A stretch of 64,000 bases of DNA from a virus: IMG/VR virus record IMGVR_UViG_3300042924_003518, positions 21,938 through 85,937 of that record. One strand, given 5' to 3'. Below are positions 29,383 to 38,439 of the stretch, in pieces. The notes beneath the pieces were generated by a model. That model was given only the letters and a program-made list of their open reading frames with translations, had not been told where the DNA came from and made no database searches. A program made the position numbers and the translations under genes. Within the stretch, counting starts at the first letter, position 1. Each line of letters begins with the position of its first letter.

Positions 29383-30084
29383 TTACATTAGAGAATTAAT
29401 GCTTTCATCATCTAAATTAAGTATTTTTTTAAGGTAATCTCTATAACTCATTACATTGCCGTAATAGTCTATTTTTTCTACTTCAAAATCTGACATTCCA
29501 GTTTTATAACTTTTACCATGATTGCCAGCACTAAAAAATGGTTTGTAATTCTTCATTGCCTCGTTAACAAATATGGTATGTATGTCGATACTATTCATAT
29601 GTATTTGTTCAGAAATATGCTTGCGTTGTAAATCAAAATTTTTATATTGACTTACAATTTCATCTATCATATTTTTTAAAGACTCAGATCCTTTCGGTGC
29701 CGCAAACATTGCATTATTTATGTGAAGACTATCACCAGGGTTGTTATCGTATGGCTCAGTAATAAGAAAGTTATAGTTTTCATCTTGCATCATATAACTT
29801 AGTGGTTTTTTACACCAAGAGTCCATATCTACGTATACCCCGCCAAACTCATGAACTACTGCAATTCTCCATATGTCAGCCTGAAACATATTCTTTTTTC
29901 TTCTATATATATCTTGTAGTTCTGGGTATTTTTCTTTTATGAAAGTTTCCCTTTCATTATGATCCACATACCTGTGATCCCAGTCTGGGTTTGCCATTTT
30001 CCAACTAAGCATGCACTTTTTTAAATGTTCTGGAATATTCTCATATTCATAGTTGTGAGTTTGCCAAATTATTTTTGGAATCAT
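29383..30084 (-). CDS. Glycosyltransferase with DXD motif (Gly_transf_sug), second copy
   Basis: 233 residues; MIPKIIWQTHNYEYENIPEH, NPDWDHRYVDHNERETFI, MFQADIWRIAVVHEFGGVYVD-type core with D-M-D. Clear paralogue of 6696-7355 (both start with PKIIWQTH). TATAAT lies exactly 6 nt before ATG. It borders the tail-fibre array, so virion glycosylation is plausible but unproven. Confidence 0.88.
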   Translation of the reverse strand: MIPKIIWQTHNYEYENIPEHLKKCMLSWKMANPDWDHRYVDHNERETFIKEKYPELQDIYRRKKNMFQADIWRIAVVHEFGGVYVDMDSWCKKPLSYMMQDENYNFLITEPYDNNPGDSLHINNAMFAAPKGSESLKNMIDEIVSQYKNFDLQRKHISEQIHMNSIDIHTIFVNEAMKNYKPFFSAGNHGKSYKTGMSDFEVEKIDYYGNVMSYRDYLKKILNLDDESINSLM

Positions 30085-30199
30085 AAGTGTATTATATACT
30101 GATTATGTCCGTTTTGTACCACTATGATATACTTTAATTGCTTACCCCTTGATCTGTCTCTCATACCCACCGATCCTGGGGTAAGTCCATATTTCATGG

Positions 30200-30213
30200 T
30201 ATAATCTTGTATT
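30200..30213 (+). promoter_or_regulatory. -10 box at the head of the tail-fibre array
   Basis: TATAAT, 8 nt, ATG at 30214. Confidence 0.55.
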
Positions 30214-30612
30214 ATGGCTAATCTCTGTGCTCCCGAAATTTTTGGTGCTGATCCAGCAACCATTCAATGGAGAGTTATTCGTGGAGATACAGCAACATTA
30301 AGAGTAGAATTTAAAGAAGATGATGAGGCTTCATCTTATAATACAGAAGGATGGATTTATCGTTGCACAGCGTATGATCAATCTGGCAATGTATTAGATG
30401 CTTTAGATTGCGAACCAGGCGAAGGATTTGTAGATATTACTGCTTATGCTTCAGTTACTAAAAACTGGGGAAGTGGCTATAAGGCTACCGTCGCAGAATT
30501 GCCTTTTGATGTACAGGTAATTATTCCAGAAGAAATTGAAGATATTATTTGGACACCAGTTGTTGGAACAATTTATGTTATAGGTGACGTAACACCAGGA
30601 GGTACTTTATAA
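30214..30612 (+). CDS. Virion-associated small beta protein, 132 aa
   Basis: ATIQWRVIRGDTATLRVEF, then a beta-rich body. Paralogue of 38440-38829 (PEIRWTVVRGDSAAFRV). This I-x-W-x-V-x-RGD start recurs in phage tail-region beta proteins (LtfC-like style). Structural role inferred from the array. Confidence 0.6.
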   Translation: MANLCAPEIFGADPATIQWRVIRGDTATLRVEFKEDDEASSYNTEGWIYRCTAYDQSGNVLDALDCEPGEGFVDITAYASVTKNWGSGYKATVAELPFDVQVIIPEEIEDIIWTPVVGTIYVIGDVTPGGTL

Positions 30613-30869
30613 TGGCAGTTATTAAGATTGTCCCTATGCCAGGTGCAAAGGGCGACAAAGGAGATCCTGGATTAACGGGTCCACAAGGTCCAGCAGGAGA
30701 TACATATTTTGTTTTAACAGATATGCCTTCATCATCATTAGGCAAGATCGGAGATAAGGCTGGATATATTGCTTACTCATCAGATCATCTTTATTTTTGC
30801 ATAGAAGATTACGAAGATGGAAATGTTCACATTTGGAAAAGAATTCCTTGGGAAAGTTCTATCTGGTAA
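30612..30869 (+). CDS. Collagen-like small tail protein, 85 aa
   Basis: Residues 11-31 are seven Gly-X-Y triplets (GAKGDKGDPGLTGPQGPAGD), then a small C-terminal domain ending HIWKRIPWESSIW. Start overlaps the upstream stop. Collagen triplets form trimeric stalks; Pro in the Y position is what animal hydroxylases modify. Confidence 0.8.
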   Translation: MAVIKIVPMPGAKGDKGDPGLTGPQGPAGDTYFVLTDMPSSSLGKIGDKAGYIAYSSDHLYFCIEDYEDGNVHIWKRIPWESSIW

Positions 30870-30881
30870 AAGGAGAAAACA

Positions 30882-31163
30882 ATGGCACAACACTCAATCG
30901 TAGCACTAACAAACTCGACACCAGTAAGACTTACTCCAAATGGTAAGCATGGTGGTATGGACATAACGCTTCAAAATATTAATGACACTGGATATATCTA
31001 TATTGGTGGAAATGACACAGTTTCTTCAACCGATTATGGTTTTAGAATTATGCCAAACCACTCAATATCTTTTGAACTTCCAAGCGCCGATGCATTATAT
31101 GCAATTGGCTCAACAACAATGAACTTGGCAGTAATGCAGACTGGTTTGGAGAGCCAAAACTAA
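30882..31163 (+). CDS. Small virion beta protein, 93 aa
   Basis: SIVALTNSTPVRLTPNGKH, DTGYIYIGGNDTVSSTDYGF, IMPNHSISFELPSADALYAI: all-beta, typical of fibre-tip or decoration proteins. AAAGGAGAAAAC ribosome site. Confidence 0.65.
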   Translation: MAQHSIVALTNSTPVRLTPNGKHGGMDITLQNINDTGYIYIGGNDTVSSTDYGFRIMPNHSISFELPSADALYAIGSTTMNLAVMQTGLESQN

Positions 31164-31873
31164 TGGCACGGTTTACACACCCTGGTATTGGTGGGGGTTC
31201 TGGAGGAACTGGACCACAAGGAGATCCAGGACCACAAGGAGAACCAGGTCCTGCAGGCGCTAATGGTGCAGACGCATTATGGAATTTTGTTGGTGAATAT
31301 AATAACGGAGCAGATTATAATATTGGCGATGTAGTTACATACGCTGGAGGAACTTATTACAGAGTCGGAGAACCAAATCCAGGATATCCACCAGGAACAT
31401 CTTATTGGACAACAATTGCAGAACCAGGTCAAGACGGTGCAGACGGTCAAGATGCAAACTTAGACACTGGAACAACAACAATTAATTCTTACAATCCAGT
31501 TTGGAGCGGTACAGGATTAGCATATACCAATACTCCTGCTACTGGATCATATATTAAAATTGGTAATCTTGTGATAGTTCAAATAGATGTTTTATTTTCA
31601 ACAGTTACTAATTTTGGAACTGGACAATATTCTCTTACTATACCACTACCATCTAAATATCATACAGATGTCTATGGCGGATCAATTCATAATATAACAA
31701 ACCAGGGTATTGATCATTACAGTCTTAAGGGGCATTTGTCTCCAGCAAGTTCAACAATGACAGTTTGGAACATTGGTAGTTCTGCACAAGATCAACCATT
31801 TGACCATAACTCCCCATTTATTTTAGAAACTACTGATAGATTCCATATGTCTTTTTCTTATATTTGTGAATAA
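31163..31873 (+). CDS. Collagen-like tail fibre with carbohydrate-binding module, 236 aa
   Basis: Residues 17-37 are seven Gly-X-Y triplets ([20 protein letters not shown]). About 40-90 resemble a CBM5/12 chitin-binding-type module ([41 protein letters not shown]). Then a short [10 protein letters not shown] and a C-terminal jelly-roll-like domain with [20 protein letters not shown]. Likely a receptor-binding fibre. Confidence 0.82.
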   Translation: MARFTHPGIGGGSGGTGPQGDPGPQGEPGPAGANGADALWNFVGEYNNGADYNIGDVVTYAGGTYYRVGEPNPGYPPGTSYWTTIAEPGQDGADGQDANLDTGTTTINSYNPVWSGTGLAYTNTPATGSYIKIGNLVIVQIDVLFSTVTNFGTGQYSLTIPLPSKYHTDVYGGSIHNITNQGIDHYSLKGHLSPASSTMTVWNIGSSAQDQPFDHNSPFILETTDRFHMSFSYICE

Positions 31874-31890
31874 TATGGGATAATAACTCC

Positions 31891-32613
31891 ATGCCAGTTT
31901 CTAAATCCATGGACTTTCCAAATAGCAGCAAAAAATCTAGTTATGCTGCACAAGTAGTTCAAACACAAACAACAAATGCAGATGTATTAATCAACTATGT
32001 ACCCGTTCCTGGGCCACAGGGGCCTCAAGGACCACAGGGCCTACCTGGACCTCAAGGACCTGCTGGAAAAGACGGCACACCAGGCCCCAAAGGCGAAAGA
32101 GGCACACCTGGTAAAGACGGTCTAAGTTCCTTATCTTCGTCTGGACAACAAGCAGGATGGGCAGCATATTTTAACGATAACAGAAAACCAGTAAGCCTTG
32201 GCATTGATCGTGGAGAAGATGGCTGGGTAAATGTTTGGGTAGATTCGAAGGGCAGTAATACAAACGAGAAATATCTGCCAGAAGGATGCACAAGCCTATG
32301 GAATGCAGAACAAAGAATGCTTAATCTACACGGCCTAAAAATAGGATCGCAAGTAATTGTCACTTATAACTTTGAGTTAACTACTAACTCTAATAATACA
32401 GAGGTTTGGATGAGAACATTTTTCCCTAAATCTACCACCGAAATTTCACAGTTTGTAGCATCTTTAAAATACCAATATGTCTACAATATGTACGTAACAC
32501 AACATTTCTTTATAGAAAATAACTCCATGTGGAGTTCTGGGGCAGTACCTCAAATCAGAACCGATTACGACTCCTCAGTAATAATGAATTCTATATATGT
32601 ATCTGTGATATAA
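31891..32613 (+). CDS. Collagen-like tail fibre, 240 aa
   Basis: Residues 41-79 are 13 Gly-X-Y triplets ([20 protein letters not shown], then [16 protein letters not shown]). N-terminal attachment part is short; residues 85-240 form a beta-rich head domain. Longest collagen run in the window and the best candidate substrate for the hydroxylases. Confidence 0.82.
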   Translation: MPVSKSMDFPNSSKKSSYAAQVVQTQTTNADVLINYVPVPGPQGPQGPQGLPGPQGPAGKDGTPGPKGERGTPGKDGLSSLSSSGQQAGWAAYFNDNRKPVSLGIDRGEDGWVNVWVDSKGSNTNEKYLPEGCTSLWNAEQRMLNLHGLKIGSQVIVTYNFELTTNSNNTEVWMRTFFPKSTTEISQFVASLKYQYVYNMYVTQHFFIENNSMWSSGAVPQIRTDYDSSVIMNSIYVSVI

Positions 32614-32629
32614 TTAACACGGAGGGATC

Positions 32630-33064
32630 ATGGCATTTCCAGGAACTTATAATATAAACTACTACATAGGTGACACTTATGAGTTTCGTGTATATCCAAA
32701 AACAGCAAATGGAGATGCGTACTCTTTATCTCCATTCGTATACGATGATGATAACAATCCAGCAACTGTAGATTTTGATAGTGCTGTTTTTGCTTTTGCA
32801 GAAGAACGTGCTTCAGGCGGTCCAACAACACCAGACCCTGCTGGATATCATGAATGTTATGCAAAAATTTCTGACGATAGAACATATGTTACATGTGCAA
32901 TAAGACCAGATGATGCACAGTATTTAGATCCAACAAAAACATATGTATATGATGTACAAATAAGTAGACACGCTGGCGGTGCAGACTACAAAACAGTTAT
33001 AACACTAATGACTGGAAACATAACAGTAACGGGTCAGGTAGTAGTTCCTGATAACATAGGATAA
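32630..33064 (+). CDS. Virion-associated beta protein, 144 aa
   Basis: NINYYIGDTYEFRVYPKTAN, then AVFAFAEERASGG and TKTYVYDVQISRHAGG: small Ig-like baseplate or fibre adaptor, same architecture class as 30214. GGAGG ribosome site; -10 TATAAT just upstream. Confidence 0.65.
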   Translation: MAFPGTYNINYYIGDTYEFRVYPKTANGDAYSLSPFVYDDDNNPATVDFDSAVFAFAEERASGGPTTPDPAGYHECYAKISDDRTYVTCAIRPDDAQYLDPTKTYVYDVQISRHAGGADYKTVITLMTGNITVTGQVVVPDNIG

Positions 33065-33066
33065 AG

Positions 33067-33645
33067 ATGGCAGAGGTAGTTTTAAGTACCGAAGACTTAG
33101 TTGTTTTAGGTGGACCAGATACAATAAATGTTGAAGTAGATTTTGGTCCGCAAGGAGATCGTGGCAGTTTAATATTTGTAGGTAATGGAAAACCAAATGT
33201 AGTTGATATAGGACAAGATCCTAATATTTTTGATCTCTATGTAAATTTACTTACAACAGATGATGAATATTTAATGTTATACCAGTACGTAGATGTACTT
33301 GGAACATTACAATGGCAAACATTAACTAAATTAATTCCTAATACATATGTAACAAATAAAAGTATAGATTTTACAACTCAAAACTATTGCTATATTCCAA
33401 TTTCAGATATTGTAGATCCATCCTATATCGGATCAACAGACGCATCTAATTTTAGTGTACAAGTTACATTTGCAACATCAGCAGGATATCCAATAGTTAG
33501 TTCAATTAAAACAGAAAAGATAGAAGCAAACTTAGTAGATCCAGAAAGATTAAAAATAACATTTTATGCCAAGGAATTTGATGGAACCAACTGGTCAGAC
33601 ATATCTGGATCCAGGACGGCCAACCTTCACATTTCGGTGGTATAA
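33067..33645 (+). CDS. Virion-associated protein, 192 aa
   Basis: NVEVDFGPQGDRGSLIFVGN begins with a strand and a short GPQGDRG collagen-like joint, then DPNIFDLYVNLLTTDDEYLM. Structural, fibre array. Confidence 0.65.
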   Translation: MAEVVLSTEDLVVLGGPDTINVEVDFGPQGDRGSLIFVGNGKPNVVDIGQDPNIFDLYVNLLTTDDEYLMLYQYVDVLGTLQWQTLTKLIPNTYVTNKSIDFTTQNYCYIPISDIVDPSYIGSTDASNFSVQVTFATSAGYPIVSSIKTEKIEANLVDPERLKITFYAKEFDGTNWSDISGSRTANLHISVV

Positions 33646-33663
33646 TCTAAGGGGTGATTTAGG

Positions 33664-34677
33664 ATGGCAGCAGAAGATATTGGTGGAATTTATACCACTA
33701 AGCAACCAGGTTATGACGATACCGCAGACATACAGGCTGCCCTAAAGTTATTTTTATACGGAGCAGAAGGAACCCCACCAGCAACTCTTGCACAAGTAAG
33801 TGGCGGTATAGCACAACATTTAAAAAGTATTAGACAAGACTTAACAACCGTAGATGAAAGAGGAATTGGATCAGACTATTTAACCAGTACAGAGATAGAA
33901 AATTTATCATCTCCAACTGATGGTTTTATCGCTATGGATTCAACTTCAACTGGCGGATCAATAATAACAACATATGCAACAGCCTTATATCAAAATGATG
34001 CACCAACAGAAAACTTAGTTGATGGAATGGTTTGGGTAGATAAAGATGCTTCGCCAAGAAGAGCATACATTTATAATGAGTCTGCAGAAACTTGGGATAT
34101 TATTGATAATATTCAAAGCGTTATAGATGCATCTGGAGATATTATTTATGGAACTGGAAATGATTTAATTTCTAGATTGCCTATTGGGCTAGAGGGACAA
34201 CTACTAACAGTGTCGTCTGGTCTACCTTCATGGCAAGATAATCAACAAAAATCATGGGTACAAAAATCATCTGGAACATTATCTGGATCAAGCATTAGCG
34301 TATCTGGATTAAATGGAGAAAAACTATTTGTTGTTTTGCATGACTGGAGTCATGATGATGCAACAGATAGCGCAATGCTTTCTATAAATTTTAATAATAA
34401 CACTGGCCCTAACTATATAAATACTGGAGGACTTTTAACTGCGAGTGCATTACACTCTCCAGCATTTAATGATTCTTCAACTCATGATATAACAATATAT
34501 GTTGATCTTGCAAACACATCTTCAATTCTTAAGCCAGTATCTACAATTGCAGACAACTCTTCTGGTCAATACTTCGGATATTTTAGAGACACTACTCCAA
34601 TATCTTCTATACAAATAACACTTTCTCCATTGGGTCAGTTTGACAATGGAACATATCAAGTTTGGAGTTACGAATAA
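33664..34677 (+). CDS. Tail fibre protein, 337 aa
   Basis: N-terminal helical segment (YDDTADIQAALKLFLYGAEG), then NLVDGMVWVDKDASPRRAYI (a fibre adaptor pattern) and a C-terminal beta domain. Own TATAAT at 33642 and AGGGG ribosome site. Confidence 0.7.
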   Translation: MAAEDIGGIYTTKQPGYDDTADIQAALKLFLYGAEGTPPATLAQVSGGIAQHLKSIRQDLTTVDERGIGSDYLTSTEIENLSSPTDGFIAMDSTSTGGSIITTYATALYQNDAPTENLVDGMVWVDKDASPRRAYIYNESAETWDIIDNIQSVIDASGDIIYGTGNDLISRLPIGLEGQLLTVSSGLPSWQDNQQKSWVQKSSGTLSGSSISVSGLNGEKLFVVLHDWSHDDATDSAMLSINFNNNTGPNYINTGGLLTASALHSPAFNDSSTHDITIYVDLANTSSILKPVSTIADNSSGQYFGYFRDTTPISSIQITLSPLGQFDNGTYQVWSYE

Positions 34678-34892
34678 TGGCTAAGTCACCTAATATAACA
34701 ACTAAGATTGTTGAAAATGGCATTGAGCGTAATATGACAAATGAAGAATTTGAATCATATAAGAAAGTAACCCAAGAAGCATCTGTATTAATTCAATCAG
34801 AAAAAGATGCTACTGTAGCAAAAGAAATTGCAATTGCTAAACTTGTTGCATTAGGACTAACAGAGTCTGATCTAAGGGCGGTGAAATTTTAA
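34677..34892 (+). CDS. Hypothetical fibre-array protein, 71 aa
   Basis: ATG at 34677 overlaps the upstream stop (TAATG). ITTKIVENGIERNMTNEEFE, a helical protein typical of small chaperones or linkers beside fibre genes. Function unknown. Confidence 0.6.
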   Translation: MAKSPNITTKIVENGIERNMTNEEFESYKKVTQEASVLIQSEKDATVAKEIAIAKLVALGLTESDLRAVKF

Positions 34893-35521
34893 TGGCACAT
34901 ATTAGTTCAGATAGCAAAGTTGCATATATGTATGATGCTGCATCCGAAACTTGGTATGCAATCGCTGGCGTTGCTAATACAAATGTTCCTTACACTTGGA
35001 CTCAAGTACATAACTTTGGCGCAGTAGTAACTGTAAATGATGTTATTCGTGCCAAGGCTGGAGTAAATAGATTTCAAAACCCTAGTTCAAGAAATGCTGT
35101 AATTGCATCACCCGTTAAGGGAACTGTTTGTTTTATTGAGCAAACAGATGGTGGAACAGATATTAACCAAGTTCAAATTTATAATGGAACTTCTTGGGTT
35201 GGTATGTTGGATACTGCCTATCTTGCTACAAAGACTAATGACTATACTTTAGGCCTTGCAGATGCAGGACAAACATTATTAATTGATTCTGCTACTGATA
35301 GAACAATTACAGTTCCACTGAATTCTTCTGTACCGTTCGCTATAGGGCAGAGACTTGATGTAATAAGATTAAATACTGGCAACGTAACTTTTGCTGCTAC
35401 AGTTGGTGTAACAATTAATAGCAAAAATTCAAACAAGAAAATTGCTGCAAGGTATTCTGGCGCAACTCTTATCAAAACTGATACGAATACCTGGGTCCTT
35501 ATTGGCGATTTGATGGCGTAG
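34892..35521 (+). CDS. Tail fibre protein with shared C-terminal module, 209 aa
   Basis: N-terminus SKVAYMYDAASETWYAIAGV. Residues about 115-209 (ATDRTITVPLNSSVPFAIGQ, then NTWVLIGDLMA) match the C-terminus of 42010-43977 (ATGFTVTIPANSTTAFPVGT, then DTWVVMGDLSA). A swappable receptor-tip module. Confidence 0.75.
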   Translation: MAHISSDSKVAYMYDAASETWYAIAGVANTNVPYTWTQVHNFGAVVTVNDVIRAKAGVNRFQNPSSRNAVIASPVKGTVCFIEQTDGGTDINQVQIYNGTSWVGMLDTAYLATKTNDYTLGLADAGQTLLIDSATDRTITVPLNSSVPFAIGQRLDVIRLNTGNVTFAATVGVTINSKNSNKKIAARYSGATLIKTDTNTWVLIGDLMA

Positions 35522-35528
35522 GTCCGTA

Positions 35529-36929
35529 ATGCTAAGTTCATTATGGCCGTTTTTAGCAAAGGGAATGGTAAAGGTCCCGCAACTTGTAGGTCTTTTAAAG
35601 AACGTAGCAATTACCACAATAACAAACTCAGGGCTTAAGAATGTTGGTGACTCTTCTATAGTTACTTCAGATTCACAACTTGATAATAAGGTTGCTTCTC
35701 AAGTTCCAGTAGCAGACACATTAGTTGATTATGATACTGATGTAACCTTTGTTTATTATACTTATGTTGCCCCTCCATTCTTCCCACCTACATTCCAGTC
35801 ACCGTTCTTCCCACCTACATTCCAGTCACCGTTCTTCCCACCTACATTCCAGTCACCGTTCTTCCCACCTACATTCCAGTCACCGTTCTTCCCACCTACA
35901 TTCCAGTCACCATTCTTCCCACCAACATTTACACCGTTCTTCCCTCCAACGTTCCAGCAAGTATTAAATTATTACGGATACTGTGATTTAGCCAATAACC
36001 CTGTTGGTCCTTTCTCAACAACATTGTCCTGTGCTGAAGCATATACTATTCAGGAAAACGCAAATGGATACCCACCAATTGGATGGGTTTGCGGACCAAC
36101 AGCACAAAATGGAACTCCAGAATGCACCATTACTCCATTCTTCCCACCATTCTTCCCTCCATTCTTCCCACCATTCTTTAGTTCAGGAACAACAACATAC
36201 TACTTCTGCTGCGATGATAATACTGTTGGATCTGTTACTGCTGCAAACTCAACAGAGGCAACTAATGCTGCTGAGACTTTCTGTTTCACAATAAGTGCAT
36301 CATTGACTGGCTCTGTTACAACAACTCCGATAACATCTTGCACCACTCCTCCGTTCTTCCCACCTACATTTACACCGTTCTTCCCACCAACTTTCCAGTC
36401 ACCATTCTTCCCACCAACGTTCCAACAGACTACAACAAGTTACTACGGATACTGTGATTTCAATAACAATCCAAACGGTCCTTTCTCAACAACATCGTCC
36501 TGTGCTGATGCATATGCTGCTCAAGAAAACGCAAACGGATATCCTCCAATTGGATGGGTCTGTGGTCCTACACAAGCATCAGGAACTCCTACATGTACGG
36601 TTAATCCATTCTTCCCTCCGAACTTCCAGGCGCCATTCTTCCCACCAACATTCCAGGCGCCATTCTTCCCACCAACATTCCAGGCGCCATTCTTCCCACC
36701 AACATTCCAGGCGCCATTCTTCCCACCAACGTTCCAGAGTCCTTTCTTCCCACCAACGTTTAGTGTTACACCATTCTTCCCACCAACGTTCCAGAGTCCT
36801 TTCTTCCCACCAACATTTACAAGTACTTGTACACTAGAATGCGGAAGCCAAGCAGGCGGTGGGGCAGGATATGACTGTCCACCTTCACTGTACTGTACCT
36901 CTACTACATGTGGTAACTGTACATTCTAA
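35529..36929 (+). CDS. PASTA-like and FFPPTFQ-repeat fibre protein, 466 aa
   Basis: Residues about 12-75 resemble a PASTA domain (VKVPQLVGLLKNVAITTITN, then DNKVASQVPVADTLVDYDTD). Then four blocks of FFPP repeats: 7 units of FFPPTFQSP type, a FFPPFFPPFFPPFF block, 3 units, and 9 units of FFPPTFQAP type. Between blocks lies a module seen twice (YYGYCD, CADAYAAQENANGYPPIGWV), plus YYFCCDDNTVGSVT once. The Cys-rich C-terminus CTLECG...CPPSLYCTSTTCGNC is shared with 44009-45100. Extremely unusual Phe-Pro composition. Structural role inferred from the array. Confidence 0.8.
   Translation: MLSSLWPFLAKGMVKVPQLVGLLKNVAITTITNSGLKNVGDSSIVTSDSQLDNKVASQVPVADTLVDYDTDVTFVYYTYVAPPFFPPTFQSPFFPPTFQSPFFPPTFQSPFFPPTFQSPFFPPTFQSPFFPPTFTPFFPPTFQQVLNYYGYCDLANNPVGPFSTTLSCAEAYTIQENANGYPPIGWVCGPTAQNGTPECTITPFFPPFFPPFFPPFFSSGTTTYYFCCDDNTVGSVTAANSTEATNAAETFCFTISASLTGSVTTTPITSCTTPPFFPPTFTPFFPPTFQSPFFPPTFQQTTTSYYGYCDFNNNPNGPFSTTSSCADAYAAQENANGYPPIGWVCGPTQASGTPTCTVNPFFPPNFQAPFFPPTFQAPFFPPTFQAPFFPPTFQAPFFPPTFQSPFFPPTFSVTPFFPPTFQSPFFPPTFTSTCTLECGSQAGGGAGYDCPPSLYCTSTTCGNCTF
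35776..35952 (+). repeat. Tandem 27-bp repeats coding FFPPTFQSP
   Basis: Five near-identical 27-nt units plus two diverged ones, expected to expand or contract by slippage. Confidence 0.9.
36606..36822 (+). repeat. Tandem 27-bp repeats coding FFPPTFQAP
   Basis: Nine units, with CAGGCG in place of CAGTCA between units, so this block expanded separately from the first. Confidence 0.9.
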
Positions 36930-36950
36930 TTTATAGATTGAAAAAATAAA

Positions 36951-37190
36951 ATGGAAGAAAAAAAGTCACCATTAAAAAGATATATAGAAAATCTTGGTGA
37001 AACAAGACCTTGGCATTTATTAAATCCAAGCGTAGAAAAAACAACTATAGAAAATGCAAATAAAAGATATCAAATATGTCTTGGTTGTCCAGAATTAATT
37101 CAACTTACAAAACAATGTAAAAAATGTGGATGTTTAATGTATGCGAAAGTTAGTTTAGAAAAATCTTCATGCCCAATTAATAAATGGTAA
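36951..37190 (+). CDS. Zinc-ribbon protein of the three-member family, 79 aa
   Basis: ENLGETRPWHLLNPS then ICLGCPELIQLTKQCKKCGC and CPINKW. Nearly the same N-terminus as 45974-46216 (LGDSRPWHLLDP); both follow an FFPP-repeat gene (this one directly, the other with one gene between), which hints at a joint function. Confidence 0.75.
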   Translation: MEEKKSPLKRYIENLGETRPWHLLNPSVEKTTIENANKRYQICLGCPELIQLTKQCKKCGCLMYAKVSLEKSSCPINKW

Positions 37191-37193
37191 AAA

Positions 37194-37238
37194 AAAATAG
37201 GGCCTGATATAAAAATATTTTATTATCAAGCCCTATTT
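37194..37238. terminator. Bidirectional terminator
   Basis: AAATAGGGC and GCCCTATTT pair around an A/T-rich loop with inner GATA/TATC; T/A runs on both sides; lies between convergent genes. Confidence 0.88.
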
Positions 37239-37240
37239 AA

Positions 37241-37801
37241 TTAATGTGGAAATTTTGCCATTAATTCCCTTGTTCTGGGGGTTATACCTTTCCAGGCACT
37301 CCAGTTTTCCCCGCCATTAGACATATGAAATGCAATTTGAGCATTTATGACGGGATTAAACAAGTCAACATTATGATCTAAGTCATACTTAGTACGACGA
37401 TCAGGACCAAGCATTCCAAGCATATTTATTTGAAAAATACCATAAGAACTGTCTCCAGTTTCATAGTTGCCATTAAATGCAAAAGGTCGACCATTACTTT
37501 CTTTTTTAGCAATAGCCCATGCCTCCTTGAGATTTTGACCTTCAAAACCTACTAGTTTCAGTAGATTTTTTAGATCTTTATCAGATAGAGATGTAGCGTT
37601 TTGATATTTTTCTAACTGATCTTCTTTAGCCCTAGAAACACTTTTGGCCACTTGCGTGGCCTCTATAGTCTCTTCAAGCACGATAGTTTTACTATCTAAT
37701 CGGTTTTCAGAAGCATTGGCGACATTTGACCAAACGCCAAACATAGCCAATATGCTGAGTGTACCAATGATGTTCCTGTTATTATTCATAAAGTTAATCA
37801 T
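37241..37801 (-). CDS. Secreted lysozyme/SLT-like peptidoglycan hydrolase, 186 aa
   Basis: ATG at 37801 chosen because AAGGAGG lies 7 nt upstream. Signal-like segment IIGTLSILAMFGVWSNVANA, a linker helix, then the catalytic domain AWAIAKKESNGRPFAF with the acid Glu, SSYGIFQINMLGM and AFHMSNGGENWSAWKG, the goose-lysozyme/SLT pattern. Only minus-strand gene in the fibre array. It could be a lysin exported by the host Sec system or a virion-associated enzyme. Confidence 0.8.
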   Translation of the reverse strand: MINFMNNNRNIIGTLSILAMFGVWSNVANASENRLDSKTIVLEETIEATQVAKSVSRAKEDQLEKYQNATSLSDKDLKNLLKLVGFEGQNLKEAWAIAKKESNGRPFAFNGNYETGDSSYGIFQINMLGMLGPDRRTKYDLDHNVDLFNPVINAQIAFHMSNGGENWSAWKGITPRTRELMAKFPH

Positions 37802-37809
37802 AGTTTCCT

Positions 37810-37850
37810 CCTTAGAAACGAATGACACCTTTTTAGGGGTGCCATGTTAC
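37810..37850 (-). promoter_or_regulatory. Hairpin in the lysozyme leader
   Basis: GGCACC and GGTGTC pair around a CCTAAAAA loop, followed by the AAGGAGG. May control translation or act as an attenuator. Confidence 0.45.
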
Positions 37851-37855
37851 TTCTT

Positions 37856-37885
37856 AGTATAACACAATTTAGGGAAGGTAGTCAA
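37856..37885 (-). promoter_or_regulatory. Promoter of the lysozyme-like gene
   Basis: TTGACT, 18 nt, TATACT; back to back with the +strand TATAAT at 37893. Confidence 0.75.
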
Positions 37886-37906
37886 ATAATGATATAATTA
37901 TTCTCT

Positions 37907-38422
37907 ATGGCTGAAATAACTAATAACTATGGTCTAACATATCCAGAGGCAACAGACTCTGTAAATGTGCATAATGATATTAAAAAATTAGCAGATGATG
38001 TTGATGATGCGATATCTTCTCTTGATGCTTCAAATGTGCGGGTAAAGGTAATAAATAATTCAGGATCAACTATAGGTGCAGCAAAACCAGTATATGCTGT
38101 AGGTCACACAAATAATAAAACACAGATTGCATTATTTACTTCAGGTCTTTCAGATAATAAACCTTTTCTTGGTTTGACAAAAACATCATTAGCAGACGGT
38201 GCAAGCGGAGAAGTTGTTGTTGCTGGTGTTTTAACAAATGTTAATACAAGTAGTTTTGCTGTAGGAGAATTATTATATGTAGATTCTTCTGGTGCTCTTA
38301 CAACTACTGTAAATGGAGGAGCAATTGGAATCGTTGCCGTTGCCAATCCTACAACTGGAGTAATCGTTATACAGGCAAAAGGTAATGGAACATGGGGAGC
38401 ATTGAAGGCTGGATTAGCCTAA
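37907..38422 (+). CDS. Tail fibre/decoration-like protein, 171 aa
   Basis: ITNNYGLTYPEATDSVNVHN with KLADDVDDAISSL, an adaptor start common in fibres, then VRVKVINNSGSTIGAAKPVY and SGEVVVAGVLTNVNTSSFAV, resembling DUF2190-like decoration proteins. TATAAT 8 nt before ATG. Confidence 0.7.
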   Translation: MAEITNNYGLTYPEATDSVNVHNDIKKLADDVDDAISSLDASNVRVKVINNSGSTIGAAKPVYAVGHTNNKTQIALFTSGLSDNKPFLGLTKTSLADGASGEVVVAGVLTNVNTSSFAVGELLYVDSSGALTTTVNGGAIGIVAVANPTTGVIVIQAKGNGTWGALKAGLA

Positions 38423-38439
38423 TATGATATAATCAACAC

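Noticed and set aside
30081-30263. 60-codon minus-strand frame before the fibre array
   Set aside because: Overlaps the start of the gene at 30214 and the leaderless promoter of 29383-30084; no ribosome site.
35776-36822. CRISPR-like repeat array
   Set aside because: Repeats are contiguous coding units in one frame with no unique spacers.
35749-36837. HSSHLHSSH frames over the first FFPP tract
   Set aside because: Alternate-frame reading of the same 27-bp repeats.
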